From Bacteroidales bacterium (GTDB taxonomy: Bacteria; Bacteroidota; Bacteroidia; Bacteroidales; Marinilabiliaceae), in NCBI GenBank assembly GCA_024401395.1, contig JAKSLD010000007.1, forward strand, positions 1 to 64,000: DNA of 64,000 nt, written 5' to 3'. A program made the position numbers and the translations under genes. Shown here one piece after another: positions 9,216-18,588 of the stretch. The notes under the pieces are model-generated. The model ran no database searches. It saw nothing but the letters and a program-made list of their open reading frames with translations, and had not been told where the DNA came from. Each line of letters begins with the position of its first letter. Position 1 is the stretch's first letter.

Positions 9216-9275
9216 TTAATTATTGAATGCCATAATGATTGGCAAAACACTGATAATTGATTTGTTTAATGTCAT
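9216..9275 (-). CDS. 19-codon ORF, truncated relative of the 65-aa module B ORF
   Basis: ATG at 9275 to TAA at 9216 encodes MTLNKSIISVLPIIMAFNN. Its first 16 residues closely match the start of the 65-aa ORF at 17862-18059 in module B (MTINKSIIKFLPVIMA), and it holds the same position between regulator and operon. Here it stops before a signal peptide would be complete. It may be a leader peptide or a decayed gene. Confidence 0.4.
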   Translation of the reverse strand: MTLNKSIISVLPIIMAFNN

Positions 9276-9278
9276 GCA

Positions 9279-9799
9279 TTTTTCTGCCACTAACATTAGT
9301 GATAAAACTCGTCACAAATATATATGTGGCGCATAATTTGAGCAATTATTTTTGTTCCCTAGTTGTTCCCTAATTGTTCCCTTCTGTATAAAGCATTGAG
9401 TATTAGGAGAATATATTTTTAATAATTTCATCCATATTTTTTGTGCCGAACTCCTCTTCAATTCTTCTTATTGCATTTTGTAGCTTCTTATATGCACCGC
9501 CTCGCGACAGAAAAACTACTCTACCAATCATACTACTAGATAAATTGGCCCAATACATTACTAAACTTACCGCATCTTTTTCATCTAAATATGGGCATTT
9601 GTTCATTATTGTTTGGATTGCGGAAGGTATTGACTCTTCTATTATTGCATGCACCTGTTCTTTGCATTTTAAATCTTCAACCTCTCCAGACATCACTATC
9701 TTCACCTTGCTATTAATCGTAGTAAATGCTTTTGCATATTCTGCTTGTGTATATCCGTCGTTACGAGATTTTTTCAATAATAATGACACTCCAATTAGT
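9279..9799. repeat. 3' duplicated block of the TPR regulators (module A copy)
   Basis: 521 bp aligned without gaps (constant offset 8789) to 18068-18588. It covers the flank after the regulator stop and about its last 130 codons. I found only two substitutions in the coding part (near 9717 and 9772). Outside the block, similarity falls abruptly. Confidence 0.92.
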
Positions 9800-11178
9800 A
9801 AGTTTTTATTCAATATCTTCTTGATTGCCATTTTTTGTCTTGTTGCTGACGATTCGTAATCGGCAGAAATAACCAACAATTGCCCTAATAAACGTAAAAA
9901 CGGCAACATATCAATATTGTTAGTTGATTGTCTACTCTTTTCTCGTTCCAATTCGTCCATTTGTATCTCTAATTGCCTTTCCAGCTCTTTTATTCGAGTC
10001 TGTGTTGTGTATTTTTTGACAATCCAAAATACACCTAAAAGCACGACAAGTGCCAAGGGGATATACCACTTTACATAAAATAATTCAACTCTATTATTTC
10101 TGTTTGTTAGTACCTGTTGAATATCATGTTGTTGGTTGTTTTCTTTGAAGTCTATACTATCGCGTAGCCTGCTATATTCATTAGCAAATACAATAGCCGA
10201 ATCTATCATGCCATCAGACGTGTAAATCTTAGAATAATTGTTAGCAACCATCGCCCTCACGTACAAATTCTCTTCAGCTTTCAATGCCAGTGATTCGAGC
10301 AATCTTTTTGCCTCCTTGTTTTCATTGGTTGATGTAAGTACACCTATCTTTGTTATTATAGAATACGTATTATCTCTTCCATACTCATGGCATAAAGCAT
10401 CTGTTGAATCGCAATATCTCAGAGCTGTAGAATAATCTTTAGCGTGAAGTGCTAATACTCCTAATTGTTCATATACATCAATTTTGTCGTATATGGAAAG
10501 ATCTTGTAGTATTCCTAGTGAATCTTGGTACGCCAATGCTTTCTTTGTGTACTCTTCGTCGTTATATTCTGCCCCTATTAAGCCATAGCACCTAAACAAT
10601 GCGACACATGAGCTAGTATTGTAGATTTTATTATTGCATCGCTCTGCTACTTGTTTAGCATTTTGATAATATGTTAATGCCATCCGAATAGCTCTTCTTG
10701 ATTCGCTTACCACTCCCATATAATTCCAGCACAGAAACTCATACCTCAAATCCCCACTCTTTTTGAAACACTCTTTCGCCTCACTATACCATCCTATTGC
10801 CGAAATATCGTTCTTCCGCATCAATATATGCCCCATATAATAATACGCCAATCCCTCATGATAATCATCCCTCGCACCATTATTCCCATAATACTCCACC
10901 GCTGCCTGCGCCAGTGAATCGTCTAACTCATAATCCATCCTGTCTAGTACCTGATTCACCAGTACAGCATACAGCGCACCTTCAGCCTCTCCCATTTCTT
11001 CCACCACACTGTCCTCCACCGCCGTCAGCATCTCAAAAGCCACCGAATCCTCTCCAGCTCTTAATGCCAAATCGGCTCGCAACAACACTTCTTCTGCTAC
11101 TCTATGTTTCCCACACCCTTCTAAAACCAGAAGACACCCTAGTAACAGGAATATGATATTTGTAATTCTATTCTTCAT
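9403..11178 (-). CDS. membrane-anchored TPR regulator (module A)
   Basis: 591 aa from the ATG at 11178; an upstream TTG at 11199 is less likely. The N-terminus has a lipobox-like 'LLVLEGC'. A long TPR-like helical region fills about residues 30-350 and is expected in the periplasm. One transmembrane helix follows (about 372-391, 'YIPLALVVLLGVFWIVKKY'), then a Glu/Lys-rich coiled coil and a cytoplasmic C-terminal domain whose end ('SSMIGRVVFLSRGGAYKKL') reads as a possible helix-turn-helix. The layout matches Bacteroidales envelope-sensing one-component regulators. It probably controls the downstream receptor operon. It shares near-identical blocks with the paralogue at 18192-19700 (see findings). 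Confidence 0.75.
   Translation of the reverse strand: MKNRITNIIFLLLGCLLVLEGCGKHRVAEEVLLRADLALRAGEDSVAFEMLTAVEDSVVEEMGEAEGALYAVLVNQVLDRMDYELDDSLAQAAVEYYGNNGARDDYHEGLAYYYMGHILMRKNDISAIGWYSEAKECFKKSGDLRYEFLCWNYMGVVSESRRAIRMALTYYQNAKQVAERCNNKIYNTSSCVALFRCYGLIGAEYNDEEYTKKALAYQDSLGILQDLSIYDKIDVYEQLGVLALHAKDYSTALRYCDSTDALCHEYGRDNTYSIITKIGVLTSTNENKEAKRLLESLALKAEENLYVRAMVANNYSKIYTSDGMIDSAIVFANEYSRLRDSIDFKENNQQHDIQQVLTNRNNRVELFYVKWYIPLALVVLLGVFWIVKKYTTQTRIKELERQLEIQMDELEREKSRQSTNNIDMLPFLRLLGQLLVISADYESSATRQKMAIKKILNKNLLIGVSLLLKKSRNDGYTQAEYAKAFTTINSKVKIVMSGEVEDLKCKEQVHAIIEESIPSAIQTIMNKCPYLDEKDAVSLVMYWANLSSSMIGRVVFLSRGGAYKKLQNAIRRIEEEFGTKNMDEIIKNIFS
10714..11055. repeat. 5' duplicated block of the TPR regulators (module A copy)
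   Basis: 342 bp aligned without gaps to 19236-19577, with only a couple of substitutions. It encodes the same 113 or so residues in both regulators ('EDSVAFEMLTAVEDSV' to 'FLCWNYMG'). Confidence 0.92.
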
Positions 11179-11302
11179 CACGCCTTTTTTCAGCCACAAA
11201 ATTAATATTCATTCCACTTCCCCACTTCGAAAATGCACTAATTTGACTTTCAATGCATTGGCACTATATGTTTTGCTTGCATGTTTCAGAATAGTTTGAA
11301 AC

Positions 11303-11860
11303 CTATAGTTTCTTGCTAAGAATCTCTACTAACTTATAAATATTAGAAGACGGATTCTGAAATTCTTTAAGCGTTTTTGCTCTCTCAATAGCTACGCCTA
11401 CATTTTCTTTCAGAAATGCCTTTTGTGTATCTGTATAAATCGACTTGTTATAGTTGTTCCATACAGCAGAACTCTTTTTCAGCTCTTTTAGTACCGCATC
11501 TGTGTTTATAGATGACTTCTGATCTTTAGCATGTAAAAGCAGCCATATTTCAAAACATGGATTGCTCAACAGGAGTTCTGCTTTGCATGTCGTGACTTTT
11601 TCATTGACAGCAGTAACATCCATATCATACATCAGGAATGTATCTACCTTGTCTAGAGCAGAAATCTTAAGTTCCTTTGTACGCTTATCTACAAGCGATT
11701 GATTAATCTTTGTTCCTTCAACATGTGATACTATGCGTATAGGGGACTTATACCACTTCTTTAGCAAATTAATATAGTTTTCCTCGCTTTCTCCTTCACA
11801 GATTACCAAGGCAATTTTTCGCATCCTTTTATCGGGTGCCTTTTCTCTTCTGCTTGCCAT
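11303..11860 (-). CDS. rloB: RloB-family TOPRIM-like protein (defence effector candidate)
   Basis: 185 aa, basic N-terminus. The segment 'VICEGESEENYINLLKKWY' at about 19-37 is the TOPRIM-like first strand with acidic E22/E25. An acidic strand 'FLMYDMD' follows, then 'SNPCFEIWLLLH', typical of RloB. RloB-like proteins pair with AAA ATPases of the RloA/AAA15 type; related ATPase/TOPRIM pairs, such as PARIS (AriA/AriB), are phage defence systems in which the TOPRIM partner is the nuclease effector. It starts 2 bp after the ATPase stop codon, so the two are co-translated. Nuclease activity is inferred. Confidence 0.85.
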   Translation of the reverse strand: MASRREKAPDKRMRKIALVICEGESEENYINLLKKWYKSPIRIVSHVEGTKINQSLVDKRTKELKISALDKVDTFLMYDMDVTAVNEKVTTCKAELLLSNPCFEIWLLLHAKDQKSSINTDAVLKELKKSSAVWNNYNKSIYTDTQKAFLKENVGVAIERAKTLKEFQNPSSNIYKLVEILSKKL

Positions 11861-11862
11861 GG

Positions 11863-13086
11863 TTATCCCTCCAATAATTGTTTTATGTTGTCAACTGAAG
11901 AATCAACGTATGGTACAGCATCAAAACGCCCCTGAATATAGCCTTTCTCTGCATCCATATTCTCACGAAAATCCTTGAAGTCATATAAAGAATATACCTC
12001 TGTGACTCCATCTTCAGACTTGTTGACGAATACGATTTGATCTCTTCTCAGCCTCTTTATATCAATAAGATTTGTATTGTGGGAAGAGAACAGAAGCTGA
12101 CTACCTTCTGATGCATGTATTAAATCTAGGATGAAATCTGCTAGTCGGGTGTGAAGTCCCATGTCAAACTCATCAAGCATGATGCCTTTTCTGTTCTTCA
12201 CAACATCAAGAAGACGGAGAAGTATCTGAAAAAGTTTCCTTGTTCCATCAGATTCCTCCATATCCATATCAAACATTACATCTTTTTGATTGCGATGGAA
12301 TGTTTTGAACTTCAACACATCTACAAGTTTCACCTCAATCTGTCCCAATACGGCAGCTGGAGCAAATACCTGTTCTTTCCTGGCTTCAATGTCGGTTATA
12401 TCAGTATCACATATTTCCAGAGCTTTGAGGATAACCTTCTTGAAACTATTGAAACTTTCAAGAACCATCATCTCGTTAACATTTACCAAACCTAGCAGGA
12501 ACTGATTCTGAAAATAACGATATAGTTTTTGTGCAAGCTCTCTATTCATGGAACTTGCTCGACTGAGGAATAAATTTTTGTCGCTAGTGTTCAACACAAC
12601 ATCTGTAGGCTTATTGAAAACACCGGAACCAAAGCTATACTTACCATCTATATCACGGACAAAGATTTTTGCACGCCTACCTACAGGATAATAATATAAA
12701 CTTTCTGACAATATTCGGTTCTTGGTTAGTTCATAGGAGTATTCATACTCTACATTATCGCATACAAAATCAATCAAGAATTTGCTAGGCTTGTCTTGAT
12801 ATCCATCGAACTTAAATGGTTCGAAACTGAATACCACTCCTTCATTGTTAAGGTGTGAATCCAAAATCATTCGACAACAGAAATTGATAGCTTTTATGAT
12901 GTTTGACTTGCCTGATGCGTTGGGTCCGAACAATCCAACAGACTTAAGAACAGGAATCCCTTCCCAGTTCAGGACATTATGTCCCAATTCACGAGCCGAT
13001 GCTGTATTTATGTTTGCTGCTCTGAAATCAATCCTTATTCTGTCTCTGATAGAGAAAAAGTTTTCAAATTCAATCTTTAGTATCAT
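11863..13086 (-). CDS. rloA: AAA15-type ATPase, RloA-like (defence sensor candidate)
   Basis: 407 aa. The N-terminal strand 'ILKIEFENFFSIRDR' is typical of the SMC/RecF-like AAA15 ATPases. Walker A is GPNASGKS at 54-61. Walker B and the acidic catalytic residue are in 'GIMLDEFDMGLH' at about 295-306, followed by 'SQLLFSSHNTNLID', an H-loop-like motif. It probably works with the adjacent RloB-like protein, sensing infection and controlling the effector. The pair sits between two duplicated receptor modules and has no visible transposase or att sites. Confidence 0.88.
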   Translation of the reverse strand: MILKIEFENFFSIRDRIRIDFRAANINTASARELGHNVLNWEGIPVLKSVGLFGPNASGKSNIIKAINFCCRMILDSHLNNEGVVFSFEPFKFDGYQDKPSKFLIDFVCDNVEYEYSYELTKNRILSESLYYYPVGRRAKIFVRDIDGKYSFGSGVFNKPTDVVLNTSDKNLFLSRASSMNRELAQKLYRYFQNQFLLGLVNVNEMMVLESFNSFKKVILKALEICDTDITDIEARKEQVFAPAAVLGQIEVKLVDVLKFKTFHRNQKDVMFDMDMEESDGTRKLFQILLRLLDVVKNRKGIMLDEFDMGLHTRLADFILDLIHASEGSQLLFSSHNTNLIDIKRLRRDQIVFVNKSEDGVTEVYSLYDFKDFRENMDAEKGYIQGRFDAVPYVDSSVDNIKQLLEG

Positions 13087-13265
13087 TTGGATGCTAGATT
13101 TGTAGATTTTCTACAAAAATAAGTATTTAATTTGATTATACATCCGTTTTAGCAAGAGCAATGAACCTTAATTCCAATATTTAACACTTTTATAGATATA
13201 AGTAATTCGCATTTATGCCACCCCAAATCATCCTTGTCTAACAGAGATTCATCTTACATAAGACA

Positions 13266-13294
13266 AGAGGGTATGTCTATTCGACACACCCTCT
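13266..13294. terminator. hairpin between the module B lipoprotein and the RloA-like gene
   Basis: AGAGGGT-A-TGTC pairs with GACA-C-ACCCTCT around loop TATTC. A T-rich stretch (CCCTTTCTTTTT) follows on the + strand, while the genes on both sides run on the - strand, so use as a - strand terminator is unsure. 13087-13265 shows nothing else recognisable. Confidence 0.45.
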
Positions 13295-13361
13295 AGCCCT
13301 TTCTTTTTACCAATAATGCAATAATTTCAATTCCTTGTTAACATATCTTCTCTTACTGGTT

Positions 13362-14318
13362 CTACTTATAGCTGGAAAAGTCGAATGTCCACGGAACTAT
13401 ATGGTAGTTTTTTATTTCCTTTTTGTCAAACCCTCCCTTATATTCTAATTTCAAATCTGGCAGACCATCTATCCCCCTTTCTATTATTGCAAATTTTTCG
13501 TCAAACAATATAGGATAAGTGTGGCTTCCTGGCAATAGATATGCCTTCATTATCCAACTTGTGGATATCTCTTCCGAAGGAACCTCATACTCTTCAACGT
13601 CTATTTCTATACTGTCGCAGACAAAATCGTACTGGTTGACAGTAATCTTTCCATGCGCATATTGCACTATCATTGCTCGGTCGCTCTCTTTTGCTTCTGA
13701 ACCTTGCCATGCGTGGTTCGACAGAAAGTAGAAATCCACCTCGCCATTGTCCGACTTAATCCATTGAGATGAATATGTAGACATATTATCCGTGAACAAT
13801 TTCGGACCATATTTTACATCTCTGGGAATGCATACGCACTTTTTAGCCTCATTAACTACATCTGTTCTCCAGATTAAATCAGATTGTATCCGCTCTGCAC
13901 CGAAATAGTATGTAGCATCACCAATAGAGGCAGTCCCCATAGGATAGTCATCACTCCTTTCTAGCTCTATAGTACAAATATCGGATGCGTCTTCACGAGA
14001 GGTAAGCAAAATCGTATTGTCGCTCAACTCCCATGTGCCATCCTGAATATTTACCGTGGTATCGGTATCTTCATATTTGACAAAGCATCGTCTGTAGCTT
14101 TTGTCTGAATTGAATTGGTAGTACATATGATTGTCTTTCGCATTGTATATATGCTTGTCCTCTGTTGCTGCATTGGATATGTTTTCCAAATTCACAATGT
14201 GCCATAGTCCTGGAAGCGACATTGTCTTGTCTGTAGTATCATCTTCTTTACATGAATAAAAAGCTGAAATTACAGCAATAATACTTAATACTAATGTGAT
14301 AATTCTCTTGCTTGCCAT
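13362..14318 (-). CDS. lipoprotein with lipocalin-like features (module B)
   Basis: 318 aa. Lipobox 'ISAFYSC' near residue 23, then KEDDTTD, a surface-export-type signal. The first domain has 'LPGLWHIVNLEN', 'MYYQFNSDKSYRR' and 'DGTWELSDNTILLTS', the strand order of lipocalin-like domains in Bacteroidales lipoproteins. The rest (about 150-318) is beta-rich and unassigned. It is the last gene of module B, 46 bp after the frameshifted receptor. It may be the counterpart of the 8400-9209 lipoprotein, but the order differs (last here, first in module A). Function unknown. Confidence 0.7.
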   Translation of the reverse strand: MASKRIITLVLSIIAVISAFYSCKEDDTTDKTMSLPGLWHIVNLENISNAATEDKHIYNAKDNHMYYQFNSDKSYRRCFVKYEDTDTTVNIQDGTWELSDNTILLTSREDASDICTIELERSDDYPMGTASIGDATYYFGAERIQSDLIWRTDVVNEAKKCVCIPRDVKYGPKLFTDNMSTYSSQWIKSDNGEVDFYFLSNHAWQGSEAKESDRAMIVQYAHGKITVNQYDFVCDSIEIDVEEYEVPSEEISTSWIMKAYLLPGSHTYPILFDEKFAIIERGIDGLPDLKLEYKGGFDKKEIKNYHIVPWTFDFSSYK

Positions 14319-14364
14319 ATTGTATTATTAATATTTTGTTAGTTATATCGTTATAGTTCTTTTG

Positions 14365-16658
14365 TTAGAAACTGAATTTCCATGTTATTGATGGAACGCA
14401 GCTATAGAGATACATCTTGTATCCTTGGAATTCTGTCAAATCTCTCCTGTTTCCTCTTACAAACATTGAGTAGGCATTTTTCCTTCCGTATACATTGTAT
14501 ATTGAGAACTCTAATTGATTCTTGAATCTCCTTATATCGCTATTCCTGAAGTTGTATGTCAAACTCAGATCTAGTCTGTGGTAGTCTGGCATTTTGAATC
14601 CGTTTCTCTCTGTGTATATCCTCAATGCCGTGCCGTATGCATAGAATGACGATATCGGCACTGTAGTTCGCCCTCCCGTATGGTATTGGAAATTTGCCGA
14701 TGCTGTCCATTTTTTATTAAGAACATACTGACCATTTACCACCACATTGTGCCTCTGGTCATATACCGCATAATACCAATTGTTTTTGTTTACCCCATCT
14801 ATCTTTCTTTGGGCTGATGATAATGTATAGGATACCTGCAGACTATATTTCTTCCCGATCTTCTTCATCATCGTCTCCAACCCAACTGCCCTGCCTTTGC
14901 CCGACAGTACATTGTCAACAAGATGCTCATTCATCGTGAAATTCGTTCCGTCCTTGAAATCTATGATGCTGTGCATCTGCTTGCAATATGCCTCAACCGA
15001 TAGTTCTGTGCCAGCTAGCATCTTATCTTCTGGAATTATGGCGTGTACACCTATCGAAAGACCGTCTGCTTGCTGTGGCTTTATGTCTTCGTCTGATGGC
15101 GTCCATATATCTGTAGGCAGACCTAATGCCGAATTGTTGAGTAAATGCTGATACTGTACAGTATGTGCATACGAACCCTTAAGCGAAATGTCGTCATTCA
15201 GTTTACACGACAGCGCAGCTCTCGGTTCCATACATAGATACGATTTCCCTTTCTCGCCGAAACTGGTCGACAAGGATGCATGCAGTCCCATATTGATACT
15301 CATCTTGTCGCTGATTGTCAGCTCATTTCCAAAATATGCTCCCACTAATGTGAGATTCTTGTCCTTGAATTTCATCGGAATCATAGCCGACTCCCCTCGC
15401 GGAGCTAATTCGCCAGGCTCAAAATGATGGTACTCTAGTTTCCCTCCAAATGTCAGGTGATGGTTGCTGGTCGTATATCTGTCTATGTCATATTTTAAGC
15501 AGAATTCTTCCATCCCCGATTTCCAGTCAAAATTGCGCACATCTTCATCTTGCCTCTGTAGGTAGTTGTATTTAGAGTACGTAGCCGTAAGATTCGAGAA
15601 GTATTTGGCATCGTATATGTGATTCCATCTTATCGTACCTGTCGCATTCCCCCACTGCTGGTTGTTGTCTTGTGAGATTATGCTGCACTTGAACCTGTCC
15701 TTACTGTAATACCCTGATAGAAACAGTTTGTTCTTCTCATTTATAGTCCAGTTTGTCTTGGCACAATAGTCCGTGAATTTCAGAATGTCATTCTTATGAA
15801 TGTGTTCATTGTCAATGACATCCAACAATGGTATCATCAGGTCTCCATATCCTTTCCTCGCCGAAAGCATGAACGAGGCTCTGTTCTTGACTAATGGTCC
15901 TTCTACGAGCAGACGGCTTTCTACGATCCCGAGACTCCCGTTCGCATGGAATTCTTGGTTGTTGCCTTCTTTCATCCTCATATCTATGACAGATGATAGC
16001 TTGCCTCCATATTTCGCTGGCGCAGCTCCCTTGTAGAATTCCATCGATGACACTGCATCCGTATTCATCGCCGAGAATAATCCCATTGAATGCGCTGGAT
16101 TATATATAGGTGCCTCGTCTAGCAGTATCATGTTCTGGTCAAACGAACCTCCTCGTACCGATAGGTTAGTACCGCCGTCTGCCGAAGAGTTCACTCCAGG
16201 TAACAGTTGTAGCGTCTTCAGCGCATCGGCTGAACCGAATATGGAGAAACTTCGGGATATCTCTTTAGTCGTCAGATGGTGATGACTCATCCTCGGTGTC
16301 GATAGCTCATTCTTGAATACTGAACGCGATACTACAGTCACTTCGTCTATGGAGTGGTCCACTGGTTTCAGCCCTACATCGTGCCTCGACTTGCTGTCTT
16401 TAACTATCTTCGCACTTTCATATCCCAGATACTGCACTGTCAACGTGTCCCCATCATTCACTTCTGAAAGTGAATAGAGTATCCGTAATTGTTGGAACTG
16501 ACAGCCTTATAGTTCCTGATATTGAATATTGTCGCCCCCGGTAAGTTTTCTCCTGTCTTGACATCTGTAATATACCCATATACGACTGCTTCATTTTGAG
16601 CGATTGAACCAGCTGTATAACATAGCATTGTCAATAAAGTAATAATATATCTTTTCAT
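14365..16658 (-). pseudogene. TonB-dependent receptor with frameshift (module B)
   Basis: Two frames together make one receptor like the module A one. The first frame (ATG at 16658, stop at 16458) gives a signal peptide and most of the N-terminal regulatory domain, ending 'NNYGYSIHFQK'. The second frame (from about 16475 to 14365) continues '...DGDTLTVQYLGYES' through plug ('NLSVRGGSFDQNMILLDEA') and barrel. Compared with the 'GYYSI' of module A, the break lies at about 16475-16478, where removing TC from TACTCTATTCA restores 'GYYSLSEV'. The rest is intact over 690 codons, so this is either a recent mutation or a sequencing error. Without repair no signal peptide reaches the barrel. Confidence 0.85.
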
Positions 16659-17602
16659 TTCACTATATTCGATTCATCAGGATATATATCATATATTTTG
16701 GCATCTGTAGCAATAAACTGCCCTACCACTTTCCCTCCTGTAAAGTTTGTCGGCGGCGTAACTGGACATGGAGTGTAAACTCCTCCGTCATTTGTCAATT
16801 GCTTTTTCATCTCTTCAAAGAACTCATAATTCTCCTTGCTGATTGACATTATTTCATAATGAAAATACCTCATACCTGTGGTTTTCTGATTCTCTTCAGC
16901 TCCCATGCCCAACGATAATTCTATGCCTTCATTTGTTCCTGTCATTCCCTCATCTGATAGAATAGAATAGGGCACATAATATGCACTGTATGAATCTCTA
17001 TGGAAATGTGTTTCAAACCAATCGAGTTCTACAAAAAAATAATAATCTGTCTCTTTAGGATTGGGGTCTGTAATATGGATAAAAGGACGAAAAATATCTT
17101 CTTCATCTGCTGTGTAATATGGCTTAAATGTAATTTTGTCTATTATAGGTCCTTTATGAACTGTTTGTGTAGACTGATATGTCTTACCATTATATTTAAC
17201 TTTCGCCGTATACGTTTTTCCTACAGCAGGAGTAAATCCATTAAGAACGTAGTCTACTGCTTTGACGCCTTCTTCTAATATATATTCTCTCTTTTCAAAA
17301 TCATACTCAATCTGTGTCTCCTCATCTACCACCTTTACTTCGCAATCAATCGACTGAAAACTCGCGTACATTCTAACTAGATTGTTATGTCCATCTGACT
17401 CTAATGCGAAATCTGCATCATACGATTTTTTGACATAAGCATACTGAATAGTATCCTTAGTTGATATCAATACATCTATACTTAAATAGCCCTCATCAGA
17501 CGGTAAGTATAAATCATACTCCTCCAAACAAGAAGAATAACATATAACAGTGATTAAGTAAAACACAAGCTTTTGCTTGCTGAAGCGTAATATAATATTC
17601 AT
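16655..17602 (-). CDS. DUF4249 lipoprotein (module B)
   Basis: 315 aa. Lipobox 'VICYSSC' near residue 25, then LEEYD, an acidic surface-export-type signal. DUF4249-type layout as in the module A copy: 'LSIDVLISTKD', 'GKTYTAKVKYNG', 'GPIIDKITF', and a late 'NDGGVYTPCPVTPPTNFTGG'. Identity with the module A copy is only patchy, so this duplication is old, unlike the shared regulator blocks. Its stop overlaps the receptor start by 4 bp (ATGA), so it is translationally coupled to the frameshifted receptor. Confidence 0.85.
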   Translation of the reverse strand: MNIILRFSKQKLVFYLITVICYSSCLEEYDLYLPSDEGYLSIDVLISTKDTIQYAYVKKSYDADFALESDGHNNLVRMYASFQSIDCEVKVVDEETQIEYDFEKREYILEEGVKAVDYVLNGFTPAVGKTYTAKVKYNGKTYQSTQTVHKGPIIDKITFKPYYTADEEDIFRPFIHITDPNPKETDYYFFVELDWFETHFHRDSYSAYYVPYSILSDEGMTGTNEGIELSLGMGAEENQKTTGMRYFHYEIMSISKENYEFFEEMKKQLTNDGGVYTPCPVTPPTNFTGGKVVGQFIATDAKIYDIYPDESNIVK

Positions 17603-17629
17603 TTTGGAATTAACTTGGCTATTATCATA

Positions 17630-17659
17630 GTTTGAGTGGATTTATAAATCCACTCAAAC
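17630..17659. promoter_or_regulatory. perfect 30-bp palindrome upstream of the module B DUF4249 gene
   Basis: GTTTGAGTGGATTTA is followed immediately by its exact reverse complement, with no spacer. It ends 28 bp before the DUF4249 start codon. No T-run follows on either strand, so it does not look like a terminator; a dimer-binding operator or a strong mRNA leader hairpin are the options. 17660-17861 contains no other recognisable feature. Confidence 0.6.
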
Positions 17660-17861
17660 AATCTACAAAGATTGTATCTTTTATATAAGTACACAACATT
17701 CTCTACTCGTGGCTTGATACAAAGAGAATATAGCGTTTTTATCATGTTAATATTTGGAATTTTTCGATAAATTAAATCTAGTATTCATACCAAGTTCAAG
17801 CCAATTCTGAAAAATAATATTGTCCTTCATACTGAATCTTCTTTCAAACGAAACGTTAACT

Positions 17862-18059
17862 CTATATCATACACTCCCGTTGTATAACAATCGAATACGA
17901 TACCGTTGACAACGATTGATAACTCTCCTGGTATAGATGCTCCTTATTGTTGGAGGTCCTAATAGCAGTTCCAATTATCCTATCTGCAAATGAATAGTTG
18001 GAAATGCACGATGCCATAATGACTGGCAAAAACTTAATAATTGATTTGTTTATTGTCAT
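17862..18059 (-). CDS. 65-aa ORF with signal-peptide-like start (module B)
   Basis: The ATG at 18059 is chosen because the homologous 19-codon ORF in module A begins at the same place; the frame stays open upstream to 18134. The N-terminus 'KSIIKFLPVIMASCISNYSFA' looks like a signal peptide. About 40 residues would remain, including one Cys near the end. I recognise no family. It sits between regulator and operon, so a secreted peptide read by the regulator is one idea; a decayed gene is another. Confidence 0.4.
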   Translation of the reverse strand: MTINKSIIKFLPVIMASCISNYSFADRIIGTAIRTSNNKEHLYQESYQSLSTVSYSIVIQRECMI

Positions 18060-18067
18060 GCGTTGTT

Positions 18068-18588
18068 TTTTTCTGCCACTAACATTAGTGATAAAACTCG
18101 TCACAAATATATATGTGGCGCATAATTTGAGCAATTATTTTTGTTCCCTAGTTGTTCCCTAATTGTTCCCTTCTGTATAAAGCATTGAGTATTAGGAGAA
18201 TATATTTTTAATAATTTCATCCATATTTTTTGTGCCGAACTCCTCTTCAATTCTTCTTATTGCATTTTGTAGCTTCTTATATGCACCGCCTCGCGACAGA
18301 AAAACTACTCTACCAATCATACTACTAGATAAATTGGCCCAATACATTACTAAACTTACCGCATCTTTTTCATCTAAATATGGGCATTTGTTCATTATTG
18401 TTTGGATTGCGGAAGGTATTGACTCTTCTATTATTGCATGCACCTGTTCTTTGCATTTTAAATCTTCAACCTCTCCAGACATCACTATCTTCACCTTGCT
18501 ATTAATTGTAGTAAATGCTTTTGCATATTCTGCTTGTGTATATCCGTCGTTATGAGATTTTTTCAATAATAATGACACTCCAATTAGT
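18068..18588. repeat. 3' duplicated block of the TPR regulators (module B copy)
   Basis: Gap-free partner of 9279-9799. The break at 18588 falls right after CCAATTAGT, which both copies share; beyond it the sequences are unrelated. Confidence 0.92.

Noticed and set aside
10797-11156. 119-aa + strand ORF antisense to the TPR regulator, also at 19319-19678
   Set aside because: It is repeated only because the two regulators share a duplicated block; Pro/Ser-rich translation is typical of a shadow frame.
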